Positions 17,117-25,177 of a DNA stretch of 40,507 bases are shown here, in pieces. Both the position numbers and the translations under genes were made by a program. The stretch is from Niveispirillum sp. (GTDB lineage: Bacteria; Pseudomonadota; Alphaproteobacteria; Azospirillales; Azospirillaceae). Numbering within the stretch: position 1 is the first letter of the stretch; each line of letters starts with the position of its first letter. The notes below the pieces were generated by a model, which saw only the letters and a list, made by a program, of their open reading frames with translations, made no database searches and was not told where the DNA came from. Location of the stretch: contig NZ_JAGOGJ010000058.1 in assembly GCF_017996735.1 (NCBI RefSeq), positions 1-40,507 on the forward strand. The letters run 5' to 3'.

Positions 17117-19438
17117 TCAGCCTGCCTTGTCGGCCGGCACAACAAAGCTGTCCATCACCTTCTTGATGCCGGCGACATCGAAGCTGATTTCCAGCTTGTC
17201 ATTCTCCACACCCTTGACCGTGCCATAGCCGAATTTGGTGTGGAACACCCGGTCGCCGGGGTTGAAGGCGCGGTCGGGGCGCTTGCGCGGGGTTACATCA
17301 ATGGCCGTTCCCTCGATCAGACGGCCGGACCGTGCCGGGGCCTGCGCCGCCTTCTGGCCCATGCGGTTGAATCGGTCACCGAAGCCACCCCCGCCCCAGC
17401 CACCGCCGAAACCGCCACCATAGGCACTTTCACGCATACCGCCGCCGAAACCGGACCCGCCAATGCCGGGGTTGTTTTCCGTCTCGATATGCTCGGCCGG
17501 CAATTCATCGACAAAGCGCGACGGGATGGCGGTGGCCCAGGTGCCATGGATGCGGCGGTTGGCGGCGTGGCTGATATAGACGCGTTTGCGCCCGCGCGTG
17601 ATGCCGACATAGGCCAGCCGGCGTTCCTCCTCCAGCCCCGCAATGCCGTTTTCATCCAGGGTGCGCTGGCTGGGGAACACCCCCTCCTCCCACCCCGGCA
17701 GGAAGACAACATCGAACTCCAGGCCCTTGGCGCCGTGCAGGGTCATCAGTGAAACCTGTTCGTCGCCCGACCCTTGCGCGTTTTCCATGACCAGGGAGAC
17801 ATGTTCCAGGAACCCTGTCAGGTTCTCGAACTCCCCCATGGCGTTGATCAGTTCTTTCAGATTGTCCAGGCGGCCGGGGGCTTCGGGGCTCTTATCCTCC
17901 TGCCACATGCGGGTATAGCCGCTTTCATCCAGGATGGTCTGGGCCAGTTCCGTGTGGGGCACCCGGTCGATCTGGGCGCGCCAGCGGAAAAAATCCTGCG
18001 ACAGGGCAGAAATGGCGCTGCGCATCTTGGGCTTCAACTCGTCCGTCTGCGACAGTTTCCAGGCAGCCTCCGTCAACGGCACGCCGAGCGTGCGTGACGC
18101 CACGTAGAGGCTCTGGATGGTGGTGGCCCCGATACCGCGCTTGGGCGTGTTGATGATGCGCTCAAACGCCAGATCATCCTCCGGGCTGACCAGCACGCGC
18201 AGATAGGCCAGGGCATCGCGGATTTCCTGACGTTCATAGAAACGCGGGCCGCCGATCACGCGGTAGGGCAGACCCAGCGTGATGAACCGTTCCTCGAACT
18301 CACGCGTCTGGAAACCGGCGCGGACCAGGACCGCCATCTGGCCCAGGCTGACGCGTTGGCGCTGCAACGCCTCAACCTCGTCCCCGACCCATCGGGCCTC
18401 TTCCTCGGCATCCCAGAGGCCGCGGACACGCACCTTCTCCCCGCCCTCCGTCTCGGTCCAGAGCTGCTTGCCCAGGCGGCCCTGGTTATTGGCGATGATG
18501 CCGTGGGCGGCCCCCAGGATATGGGCCGTAGAGCGATAGTTCTGTTCCAGGCGGATGACCTGGGCGCCGGGGAAATCATGCTCGAACCGCAGGATGTTAC
18601 CCACCTCCGCACCGCGCCAGCCATAGATCGACTGATCATCGTCACCCACGCAGCAGATATTCTTGTGCGCCTGGGCCAGCAGTCGCAGCCAGAGATACTG
18701 AGCGACGTTGGTGTCCTGATACTCATCCACCAGGATATATTTGAACCGATTCTGATACTCGATCAGCACGTCGTTATGCTGCTGGAACAGCGTGATATTG
18801 TGCAGCAGCAGATCGCCGAAATCGCAGCAGTTCAGGGACAGCAGCCGTTCCTGATATTGTTTGTAGATTGACAGGATGCGGCCATTGGCGGCGTCGCCTG
18901 CGTCCTGCGGCTTCAGCTTGTCCGGCGTCAGCGCCCGGTCCTTCCACCGTTCGATGATGGACAGCAGCATGCGGGCGGGCCACTTCTTGCTGTCGATATT
19001 CTCCGCCTCCATCAACTGTTTCACCAGACGGATCTGATCGTCGGTGTCCAGGATGGTGAAGCTGGGCTTAAGGCCGACCAGTTCGGCATGGCGGCGCAGG
19101 ATGCGGGCGGCCAGCGAATGGAACGTGCCCATCCACCAGCCTTCCGACTGGCTGCCCAGCAGATTGTCGACGCGGTCGCGCATTTCCCGCGCCGCCTTGT
19201 TGGTGAAGGTCACCGTCAGCACGTTCCACGGACTGATCCGCCGCGACAGCAGCAGATGCGCCAGCCGCGTGGTCAGCACCCGCGTCTTGCCGGTGCCGGC
19301 ACCGGCCAGGACCAGGACAGGCCCGTCCAGCGCCTCCACCGCCTGCCGCTGGACCGGGTTCAACCCCTCCATATACGGGCGGTGCGCGGTGGCGGGCGGG
19401 TGCGTCGGGTACGGTTCGTCGATCAGATCGTCAATCAT
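17117..19438 (-). CDS. uvrD: ATP-dependent DNA helicase UvrD/PcrA
   Basis: A superfamily 1A 3'-5' helicase for nucleotide excision repair, mismatch repair and removal of RecA or stalled complexes. It has 773 residues. Walker A AGAGTGKT is at 45-52; the motifs TFTNKAAREM, VDEYQDTN, GDDDQSIYGWRGA, LEQNYRST and LMTLHGAKGLEFD follow in family order, then EERRLAYVGITR. Residues about 655-694 are an unusually glycine-rich, low-complexity linker (17357-17476). The C-terminus ends in the small domain VFHTKFGYGTVKGVENDKL, the RNA-polymerase-contacting Tudor-like domain seen in PcrA/UvrD. The gene seems monocistronic; a short hairpin without a T-run lies about 37-52 bp after it (17065-17079). Confidence 0.95.
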   Translation of the reverse strand: MIDDLIDEPYPTHPPATAHRPYMEGLNPVQRQAVEALDGPVLVLAGAGTGKTRVLTTRLAHLLLSRRISPWNVLTVTFTNKAAREMRDRVDNLLGSQSEGWWMGTFHSLAARILRRHAELVGLKPSFTILDTDDQIRLVKQLMEAENIDSKKWPARMLLSIIERWKDRALTPDKLKPQDAGDAANGRILSIYKQYQERLLSLNCCDFGDLLLHNITLFQQHNDVLIEYQNRFKYILVDEYQDTNVAQYLWLRLLAQAHKNICCVGDDDQSIYGWRGAEVGNILRFEHDFPGAQVIRLEQNYRSTAHILGAAHGIIANNQGRLGKQLWTETEGGEKVRVRGLWDAEEEARWVGDEVEALQRQRVSLGQMAVLVRAGFQTREFEERFITLGLPYRVIGGPRFYERQEIRDALAYLRVLVSPEDDLAFERIINTPKRGIGATTIQSLYVASRTLGVPLTEAAWKLSQTDELKPKMRSAISALSQDFFRWRAQIDRVPHTELAQTILDESGYTRMWQEDKSPEAPGRLDNLKELINAMGEFENLTGFLEHVSLVMENAQGSGDEQVSLMTLHGAKGLEFDVVFLPGWEEGVFPSQRTLDENGIAGLEEERRLAYVGITRGRKRVYISHAANRRIHGTWATAIPSRFVDELPAEHIETENNPGIGGSGFGGGMRESAYGGGFGGGWGGGGFGDRFNRMGQKAAQAPARSGRLIEGTAIDVTPRKRPDRAFNPGDRVFHTKFGYGTVKGVENDKLEISFDVAGIKKVMDSFVVPADKAG

Positions 19439-19499
19439 GGTGGGGAGAACATATACAGAATTCTCCGCCCTGACAAACGGGTCCGACCGGTCTTTCAGG

Positions 19500-20081
19500 T
19501 CATTCCTGCACCCAGCGCGACATCACCGGATAGGGCGGCAGGACATTGCCGGCATTCATCATGGCGAACAATCCCGCCGGACCGGTCATACCGACCCGCG
19601 CCAGGGCCATTGGTCCGTAATGGGTGCCCCTTTCGATCCAGCGCTCCATGGGATGCTGGCCTTCGTAATCATGATGCTTGTAGGAACCGGGAAAAAAGAC
19701 ACAGGCCGGCGGAACACCGATATGCAGGGCGGCGGCATAGGACCAGGCCTGGGCCATCAACTCTCCCTGCTGATACGGGGCGGCCAGAATCGGGTCGTCG
19801 GGAATGCCGGGCCCCACCTCTTGCTCGATCAACCGATGCAAGTCGACTTCAAGATCGGTGCCCAGCCCCGAGCGAAACCGTTTGGGCAGCACCGCGATAT
19901 GCCCCGCCTCATGCAGAAGGTCGCCCGATCCGGCCAATGTGTGGGGATCGACATGGATCACGCCGGCATGGATGTTCACCCCCGGCAGGAAACCGTTCTG
20001 CGCACCGGGGCCGAACTCCACGCCGATACCGATGCCACGCAGGAAGGCGACGATGGGGTCCAAAGCGTCCGGGTGATACAT
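19500..20081 (-). CDS. conserved-looking protein with HEAGH zincin-like motif
   Basis: I do not recognise the family. It has 193 residues from the ATG at 20081, which has a textbook AGGAGG ribosome binding site; the longer open frame to 20258 has none. The notable feature is HEAGH at 57-61 (LLHEAGHIAVLP), an HExxH zinc-protease signature. E107 in QQGELMAQAWSYAAA lies about 46 residues later, a possible third ligand as in gluzincins. There is no signal peptide or membrane segment, so it should be cytosolic. The C-terminal half has aromatic-rich stretches (FFPGSYKHHDYEG, HPMERWIERGTHYG). It sits alone between uvrD and tyrS on the minus strand. A metallopeptidase-like role is inference from the motif only. 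Confidence 0.75.
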   Translation of the reverse strand: MYHPDALDPIVAFLRGIGIGVEFGPGAQNGFLPGVNIHAGVIHVDPHTLAGSGDLLHEAGHIAVLPKRFRSGLGTDLEVDLHRLIEQEVGPGIPDDPILAAPYQQGELMAQAWSYAAALHIGVPPACVFFPGSYKHHDYEGQHPMERWIERGTHYGPMALARVGMTGPAGLFAMMNAGNVLPPYPVMSRWVQE

Positions 20082-20222
20082 CGATTTCCCCTCCTGGTTT
20101 GTCGGCAGAGAGGATGATCGCGCAAAAAACATCATAACGGCAAGTGGTATAGGTGAGGCCAAAGGCCACCCGTATGAATACAAGGCAATGATTGTACATA
20201 GGTCAATTCGAAGCGACACCGA

Positions 20223-20255
20223 AGCCCTTACAGCAAAGGACGTGCTGTAAGGGCT
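20223..20255 (-). terminator. long perfect hairpin downstream of tyrS
   Basis: A 13-bp perfect inverted repeat, AGCCCTTACAGCA at 20223-20235 and TGCTGTAAGGGCT at 20243-20255, with a 7-base loop. It begins 27 bases after the tyrS stop codon on the minus strand and upstream of the HEAGH protein gene. No T-run follows on either strand, so it may be a Rho-assisted terminator, an mRNA 3'-end stabiliser or an operator. Confidence 0.6.
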
Positions 20256-20281
20256 CACAAGTGCTCAACCTGTCCTGCGCA

Positions 20282-21553
20282 TCACACCAGTTTCACCAAT
20301 GCATGGCGCTTCTTGCCGGCCGACAGCTTGATGACGCCGTCATCACCGACATGGGAGGCGAACAGCTTGTAGGCCTCGTCCGACACGGCCCCGTCATTGA
20401 CCTTGACGCCATTGCCCTTGATCAGGCGGCGCGCCTCGCCCTTGCTGGCCGAAAGACCGGCCTGGACCATCAGGTCGGCCAGATAGGCACCATCGGCCAG
20501 GGCACCGGCCGCCACCTCGATCGTGGGCAGGCCTTCAGCGGCCGCCCCTTCCTCGAACGTCCGGCGGGCAGTTTCGGCGGCCTGCACGGCGGCCTCACGT
20601 CCGCGCACCAGGGCGGTGACTTCCGTGGCCAGGATCTTCTTGGCCTCGTTGATCTCCGCGCCCTGCAGCGCCTCCAGCCGGGCGATCTCATCCAGCGGCA
20701 GATCGGTGAACAGCTTCAGGAAGCGGCCGACATCAGCATCTTCGGTATTGCGCCAGTACTGCCAGAAATCCAGGTTGGACAGCCGGTCTTCGTTCAGCCA
20801 GACAGCACCGGCCGCCGTCTTGCCCATCTTGGCGCCCGACGCGGTGGTCAGCAGCGGGGAGGTCAGGCCGAAAAGCTGGGCATTGGCGATACGGCGACCC
20901 AGTTCGACACCATTGACGATATTGCCCCACTGGTCCGACCCGCCGCACTGCAGGGTGCAGCCGAAGCGGCGCTGCAGCTCCACGAAATCGTAGGCCTGGA
21001 GGATCATGTAATTGAATTCCAGGAAGGTCAGCGGCTGTTCACGGTCCAGGCGCAGCTTGACGCTGTCAAAGGTCAGCATGCGGTTGATGGTGAAATGCCG
21101 GCCCACATCGCGCAGGAACGGGATGTAGCGCAACTCGTCCAGCCAGTCGGCATTGTTCGCCAGCAGCGCATCGGTCGGCCCGTCGCCGAATGTGATCAGC
21201 CGGTTGAAGGGCGTCAGGATGCCCTGGATATTCTGGTCGATGACCTCGTTGGTCAGCAGCGGGCGCGCTTCATCCTTGAAGGTCGGGTCACCGATCTTGG
21301 TCGTGCCGCCGCCCATCAGGGCGATGGGACGATGACCCGCCTGCTGCAACCGGCGCAGGATCATGATCTGGATCAGCGAGCCGACATGCAGGCTGGTCGC
21401 CGTCGCGTCGAACCCGATATAGCCGGTGACGATCCCGTCCGACAGTTGCTTGTCCAGCGCTTCAAGGTCGGTAGCCTGATGATAATAGCCACGCTCCACC
21501 ATCACGCGCAGGAATTCGGACTTGATGTTCGCGGGAACGGTGGTCGTGCTCAT
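20282..21553 (-). CDS. tyrS: tyrosyl-tRNA synthetase
   Basis: Charges tRNA-Tyr with tyrosine in the cytoplasm. It has 423 residues, standard for bacterial TyrRS. Class I signatures are HVGS at 56-59 (HIGH motif) after GYIGFDATATS and KMGKT in place of KMSKS after TTASGA. The GGSDQWGNI segment contributes to the tyrosine pocket. The C-terminal S4 RNA-binding domain (SKGEARRLIKGNGVKVND) is present. It is transcribed divergently from anmK across an 80-bp gap, an arrangement common in alphaproteobacteria. The ATG at 21553 fits family N-termini. Confidence 0.96.
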   Translation of the reverse strand: MSTTTVPANIKSEFLRVMVERGYYHQATDLEALDKQLSDGIVTGYIGFDATATSLHVGSLIQIMILRRLQQAGHRPIALMGGGTTKIGDPTFKDEARPLLTNEVIDQNIQGILTPFNRLITFGDGPTDALLANNADWLDELRYIPFLRDVGRHFTINRMLTFDSVKLRLDREQPLTFLEFNYMILQAYDFVELQRRFGCTLQCGGSDQWGNIVNGVELGRRIANAQLFGLTSPLLTTASGAKMGKTAAGAVWLNEDRLSNLDFWQYWRNTEDADVGRFLKLFTDLPLDEIARLEALQGAEINEAKKILATEVTALVRGREAAVQAAETARRTFEEGAAAEGLPTIEVAAGALADGAYLADLMVQAGLSASKGEARRLIKGNGVKVNDGAVSDEAYKLFASHVGDDGVIKLSAGKKRHALVKLV

Positions 21554-21636
21554 CTTTCATAGACCTTGAAGTTCAGGAATGGCCCAATCGGCCATGGGCG
21601 TGGTAGCACATCCAAAGCGTTAGAGCATGGTGCGTG

Positions 21637-22719
21637 ATGGCATTGCAGCGTTTCCTGACCGTTGGATTGATGAGCGGCACGTCGATGGACGGCATCGACG
21701 CGGCCCTGCTGCGTACCGACGGGCATGGCTGGGTGGAACCGGTGGGCTTCATCTTCACCCCATACGCCCGCACCTTCCGAGACCGGCTGCGGTCGGTGCT
21801 GGGCGGCGTCGGCGATGTGGCGGGCGTGGAGCAGGAACTGACCGACCTGCATGCCGAGGCGGTGGCCAGCCTGCTGCGCGTGTATGAGGTCGAACCGGCG
21901 AACGTGGACCTGATCGGCTTTCACGGTCACACCATCCTGCACGCCCCCGACCGCCGCCACACCTGGCAGATCGGTGACGGGGCGCGGCTGGCGGCGGCCA
22001 CCGGCATTGATGTTGTGCATGATTTCCGCACGGCCGATGTGCAGACGGGTGGTCAGGGGGCGCCGCTGGTGCCGCTGTACCATCAGGCGCTGGCCGGTGA
22101 TATCGACCGGCCGCTGGCCATCCTGAATATCGGCGGGGTTGCCAATATCACCTGGCTGGGCGAAGGACCGCTGGATGTCGTGGCCTTCGATACGGGTCCC
22201 GGCAATGCCCTGATCGACGATCTGGTCCTGTCGCGGACGGGCGAACCCTATGATGATGGCGGGCGCATCGCGGGGGCCGGAATGGTCGATGACGACATGC
22301 TGGCCCGTCTGCTGAACCATCCCTATTTTGCCGCCCCGCCGCCCAAATCGCTGGACCGTGACGCCTGGGCAAAGGCGGCGATGACCAACCTGTCAACCGA
22401 GGATGCGGCCGCCACCCTGACCGCCTTCACGGCGGAGACCATCATCCGCGCGTTGGACCATGTGCCGGCACGACCCAGGTGCTGGCTGATCTGCGGCGGC
22501 GGGCGGCGGAACGAAACCTTGATGTGGATGCTGGCCGACCGGCTGGACGGGGTGCCGGTGGCACCCGTCGATGGGCTGGGATGGAACGGTGACGCGTTGG
22601 AGGCGGAAGCCTTCGCCTATCTGGCGGTGCGATCACGGCTGGGCCTGCCCTTGTCGCTGCCCGGCACCACGGGAGTGCCGGAACCGATGACGGGCGGGCG
22701 GTTCAACGCCAAGGCCTGA
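21637..22719 (+). CDS. anmK: anhydro-N-acetylmuramic acid kinase
   Basis: Phosphorylates and opens 1,6-anhydro-MurNAc to MurNAc-6-phosphate, a cytoplasmic step of peptidoglycan recycling. It has 360 residues from the ATG at 21637; a GTG directly before it at 21634 is an alternative. The ATP-binding and substrate motifs of the family are present: GLMSGTSMDGIDAAL at the start, GFHGHTILHAP, NIGGVANITWL, FDTGPGNALIDD and CGGGRRNETLM. The gene is divergent from tyrS and convergent with a small membrane protein gene. Confidence 0.95.
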   Translation: MALQRFLTVGLMSGTSMDGIDAALLRTDGHGWVEPVGFIFTPYARTFRDRLRSVLGGVGDVAGVEQELTDLHAEAVASLLRVYEVEPANVDLIGFHGHTILHAPDRRHTWQIGDGARLAAATGIDVVHDFRTADVQTGGQGAPLVPLYHQALAGDIDRPLAILNIGGVANITWLGEGPLDVVAFDTGPGNALIDDLVLSRTGEPYDDGGRIAGAGMVDDDMLARLLNHPYFAAPPPKSLDRDAWAKAAMTNLSTEDAAATLTAFTAETIIRALDHVPARPRCWLICGGGRRNETLMWMLADRLDGVPVAPVDGLGWNGDALEAEAFAYLAVRSRLGLPLSLPGTTGVPEPMTGGRFNAKA

Positions 22720-22771
22720 TGCCAACCACCGTGATTTGTCTCACGCGCATAAGGGGGCAGAACGGCACGGG

Positions 22772-23050
22772 TCAGGCGGTCCGGTGGCGCCAGATCAGGC
22801 GCAAGGCCTCCAGCACGCCGGTGATGACCAATGCCTGGGTCAACAAGGTGGAGAGCTGGAACAGCGGCTGCTGGTCCAGGCGGTTGAAATATTGCCACCA
22901 GAAGCCGTTGATCTTGGTCCGCATCGGCGTCAACAGCGCATCCCAGGCATCGAACAGGGTGTCGGGAATGCTATCGCGCAGGACCATGGGCAGGGTCAGG
23001 AACAGGATGACGCCGATCAGCACGGCGATAATACGCAGCAAGCCCCACAT
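22772..23050 (-). CDS. small membrane protein of unknown function
   Basis: A 92-residue protein that I do not recognise. Residues about 3-24 (LLRIIAVLIGVILFLTLPMV) form a clear membrane helix at the N-terminus. A second, weaker hydrophobic segment lies at about 67-87 (FQLSTLLTQALVITGVLEAL), followed by a basic tail WRHRTA. The stretch between contains several tryptophans and aromatic residues (WDALL, FWWQYFNRLDQQP). Support for a real gene: ATG preceded by GGGAGGGGAGA, hydrophobic pattern with suitable charges, and placement in the gap between convergent anmK and the next same-strand gene 35 bp upstream. Confidence 0.65.
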   Translation of the reverse strand: MWGLLRIIAVLIGVILFLTLPMVLRDSIPDTLFDAWDALLTPMRTKINGFWWQYFNRLDQQPLFQLSTLLTQALVITGVLEALRLIWRHRTA

Positions 23051-23085
23051 TCCGGTCTCCCCTCCCTGATGTCCCTACCCGTCTG

Positions 23086-23721
23086 TCACCATAAGGTGCG
23101 GCGCTGGCGTTCGGGAAGGGCGGCGTCATAGGCGGCACCCCCTTCCCTTCCGTCGCTGGCCTCCGCCGTCATCTGCCCGGCCGTGGGGATGCCGGGCGGA
23201 CGGCCACGCGCCCCCAGGGCCCAGAAATCGGACCGGATCAGCGCCCGGGCGCATTGGAAATAGACCTCGTCAATCTCCAGCCACAGGACGGAACGGGGCT
23301 GTTGCCCCTCCATGGCCAGACGCTGGCAAAGGTCGGGATCGACGCTGATCGCCGCACGTCCGTTGATGCGCAGGCATTCATTGACGCCGGGGATCATAAA
23401 AAGCACCGCCACACGCGGATCGGTCAGGATATTGCGCAGACTGTCGATACGGTTGTTGCCGCGCCGGTCAGGAATCAGCAGCGTGCGTTCATCCAGAACC
23501 GTCACGGCACGGCCGGCATCCCCCCGCGGAGAGACATCCAGACCGCCAGGGCCGACGGTACCCAGGGCGAAGAAGGGTGATGCCTCCACCCAGGCGCGGT
23601 AAGCCCTGGTTAGATGGGGAGACACCTTGGCCAGGGACGGCGCCGCCGGCGATCCGTAAAGCGATTCCAGCAAGGCGATATCTGTCACCAGACCAGGCGG
23701 ATTGGGGCGAAGCGAGGACAT
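23086..23721 (-). CDS. pyridoxamine 5'-phosphate oxidase-like FMN-binding protein
   Basis: A split-barrel flavin-binding protein of the PNPOx-like superfamily, apparently the MSMEG_1061-type subgroup, 211 residues from the ATG at 23721 (AAGGG 6 bases upstream). FFALGTVGPGGLDVSPRGD is the typical entry strand and loop; LLIPDRRGNNRIDSLRNIL and VAVLFMIPGVNECLRINGRA are the flavin-site segments. This group is not the PLP-biosynthesis enzyme PdxH, which lacks this context; the substrate is unknown. The 3' end is rich in charged residues. The start of the gene faces mscL across 119 bp. Confidence 0.82.
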   Translation of the reverse strand: MSSLRPNPPGLVTDIALLESLYGSPAAPSLAKVSPHLTRAYRAWVEASPFFALGTVGPGGLDVSPRGDAGRAVTVLDERTLLIPDRRGNNRIDSLRNILTDPRVAVLFMIPGVNECLRINGRAAISVDPDLCQRLAMEGQQPRSVLWLEIDEVYFQCARALIRSDFWALGARGRPPGIPTAGQMTAEASDGREGGAAYDAALPERQRRTLW

Positions 23722-23840
23722 GGCGAACCCTTGCAAGGAGAAAGGATGGCTTTTGGGACTTTCCATTCCCGCTACGATGGAAGATGCTGCTTTTCCAGGC
23801 AAGGGCCATCGGGGCCGGCGCTGATGGGAACGGGGAACCC

Positions 23841-24251
23841 ATGCTGAACGAATTCAAGACCTTCATAAGCCGCGGCAATGTCGTGGATCTGGCCGTCGGT
23901 ATCATCATCGGTGCCGCCTTCACGGCCATCGTCACTTCCCTGGTGAACGATATCCTGATGCCGCCGATCGGTTACCTGATGGGGGGGATCGATTTCTCCG
24001 ACTATTTCGTCAGCCTGTCGGGCGGCGATTATCCCTCGCTGAAGGCTGCCAAGGATGCCGGCGCCACTACGTTGAATTACGGCCTGTTCATCAATGCCGT
24101 GATCAAGTTCTTCATCGTCGCCTGGGCTGTGTTCATCCTGGTCAAGCAGGTGAACCGCTTCAAGAAGAAGGAAGACGCAAAGCCGGTCGAGCCGACCAAG
24201 AGCGAAGTCCTGCTGACGGAAATTCGTGACCTGTTGAAAACCCGCGACTGA
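23841..24251 (+). CDS. mscL: large-conductance mechanosensitive channel
   Basis: A homopentameric inner-membrane safety valve that opens on hypo-osmotic shock. It has 136 residues, standard length, from the ATG at 23841; the open frame extends far upstream but MLNEFKTFISRGNVVDLAVG is the conserved MscL N-terminus. TM1 covers about 15-45 (VDLAVGIIIGAAFTAIVTSLVNDILMPPIG). A periplasmic loop follows, then TM2 at about 78-103 (YGLFINAVIKFFIVAWAVFILV), then a basic cytoplasmic segment NRFKKKED and a C-terminal helix. It is monocistronic, followed by a long hairpin. Confidence 0.97.
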   Translation: MLNEFKTFISRGNVVDLAVGIIIGAAFTAIVTSLVNDILMPPIGYLMGGIDFSDYFVSLSGGDYPSLKAAKDAGATTLNYGLFINAVIKFFIVAWAVFILVKQVNRFKKKEDAKPVEPTKSEVLLTEIRDLLKTRD

Positions 24252-24255
24252 CACC

Positions 24256-24300
24256 GGCGGCGCAACGGACTCTGGCACCCAGCCGGGCCGTTGCGCCGCC
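24256..24300. terminator. hairpin between convergent mscL and the IMPase gene
   Basis: A 13-bp perfect stem, GGCGGCGCAACGG at 24256-24268 and CCGTTGCGCCGCC at 24288-24300, with a 19-base loop, starting 5 bases after the mscL stop. There is no clear T-run. It lies between two convergent genes and could serve both. Confidence 0.6.
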
Positions 24301-24361
24301 TGCTACAGCCATTGCTCTATGTCGCGACGATATGGGCCTGGGCCGGCCTTCCACCGGAACC

Positions 24362-25177
24362 TTATTGCGCCATGTCCGGGAACAGGAAATGGCGCAATGC
24401 CGTCCAGGTGGGCTGGTCGCCGGCCATCAGGATACCGCCGCTGACATCGCCGGGATGATAGGGACTGCCATCCCATTTCGCGACATGGCCGCCGGCTTCG
24501 GTATAGGCCAGCGCTCCGGCCGCATGGTCCCAGGGCATGGTGCGGTTGTACACCGCGAACTGACCCTGACCGGTCAGCAGGTTCAGATATTCATGCGCGG
24601 CGCAGAACAGGCGGTAGGTGGAGGCAAAATGCGGACGCAGGCTCTCCATCCGTTTCTTTTCCTCCGCCGGAAAAAACTTGGTGGAGAGCGAGCCGCGCAG
24701 GTCGGGTATGGCGCCACCGGGCCTGGCACGCAGGCGCGTGCCGGCCATCCAGGCCCCCTCTCCCGCCTGGGCGATAGCCATACGCTCGCCCAGCGGATCA
24801 TAGATCCAGCCGGCGACCGTTTGCCCCTTCACGGCCAGCGCCAGAAGAACGGCGAAGGTCGGACGGCCATTGGCGAAATTGCTGGTGCCGTCGACGGGAT
24901 CGATGATCCAGACAGGCTCCGACGCCGCGTTGAGGCGCGACAGAATGGTGGGATCGGCAGCGCACGCCTCTTCCCCCACCACCAGGGACCCCGGCAGAAG
25001 ATCGGCCAGACGGGCTGTCAGTACCCGTTCCGCCGCCTCGTCGGCGATGGTGACCAGATCACCCGGGCTTTTTTCCCGGATATCACCTGCCGACAGGGCG
25101 CGAAAGCGCGGGACGATCTCCGTGGCCGCCACCTCTCGGATGATGGCGGCCACCTTGTCAGGGTCGGGAAGGCTCAT
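24362..25177 (-). CDS. inositol monophosphatase-family phosphatase
   Basis: A magnesium- and lithium-sensitive-type sugar/inositol phosphatase, 271 residues. Metal-binding motifs are visible: GEEACA (first acidic pair), IDPVDGTSNFANG, and WDHAAGALAYTEAGG. The family includes inositol-1-phosphatase, histidinol-phosphate phosphatase (HisN type), 3'(2'),5'-bisphosphate nucleotidase and fructose-1,6-bisphosphatase; the specificity is not clear here. Its ATG overlaps the hflX stop by ATGA (25174-25177), so it is translationally coupled to hflX. Confidence 0.87.
   Translation of the reverse strand: MSLPDPDKVAAIIREVAATEIVPRFRALSAGDIREKSPGDLVTIADEAAERVLTARLADLLPGSLVVGEEACAADPTILSRLNAASEPVWIIDPVDGTSNFANGRPTFAVLLALAVKGQTVAGWIYDPLGERMAIAQAGEGAWMAGTRLRARPGGAIPDLRGSLSTKFFPAEEKKRMESLRPHFASTYRLFCAAHEYLNLLTGQGQFAVYNRTMPWDHAAGALAYTEAGGHVAKWDGSPYHPGDVSGGILMAGDQPTWTALRHFLFPDMAQ

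Noticed and set aside
19500..20258. N-terminal extension of the HEAGH protein to 20258
   Set aside because: The extension overlaps the tyrS hairpin region, lacks a ribosome binding site and the internal ATG at 20081 has a perfect one.
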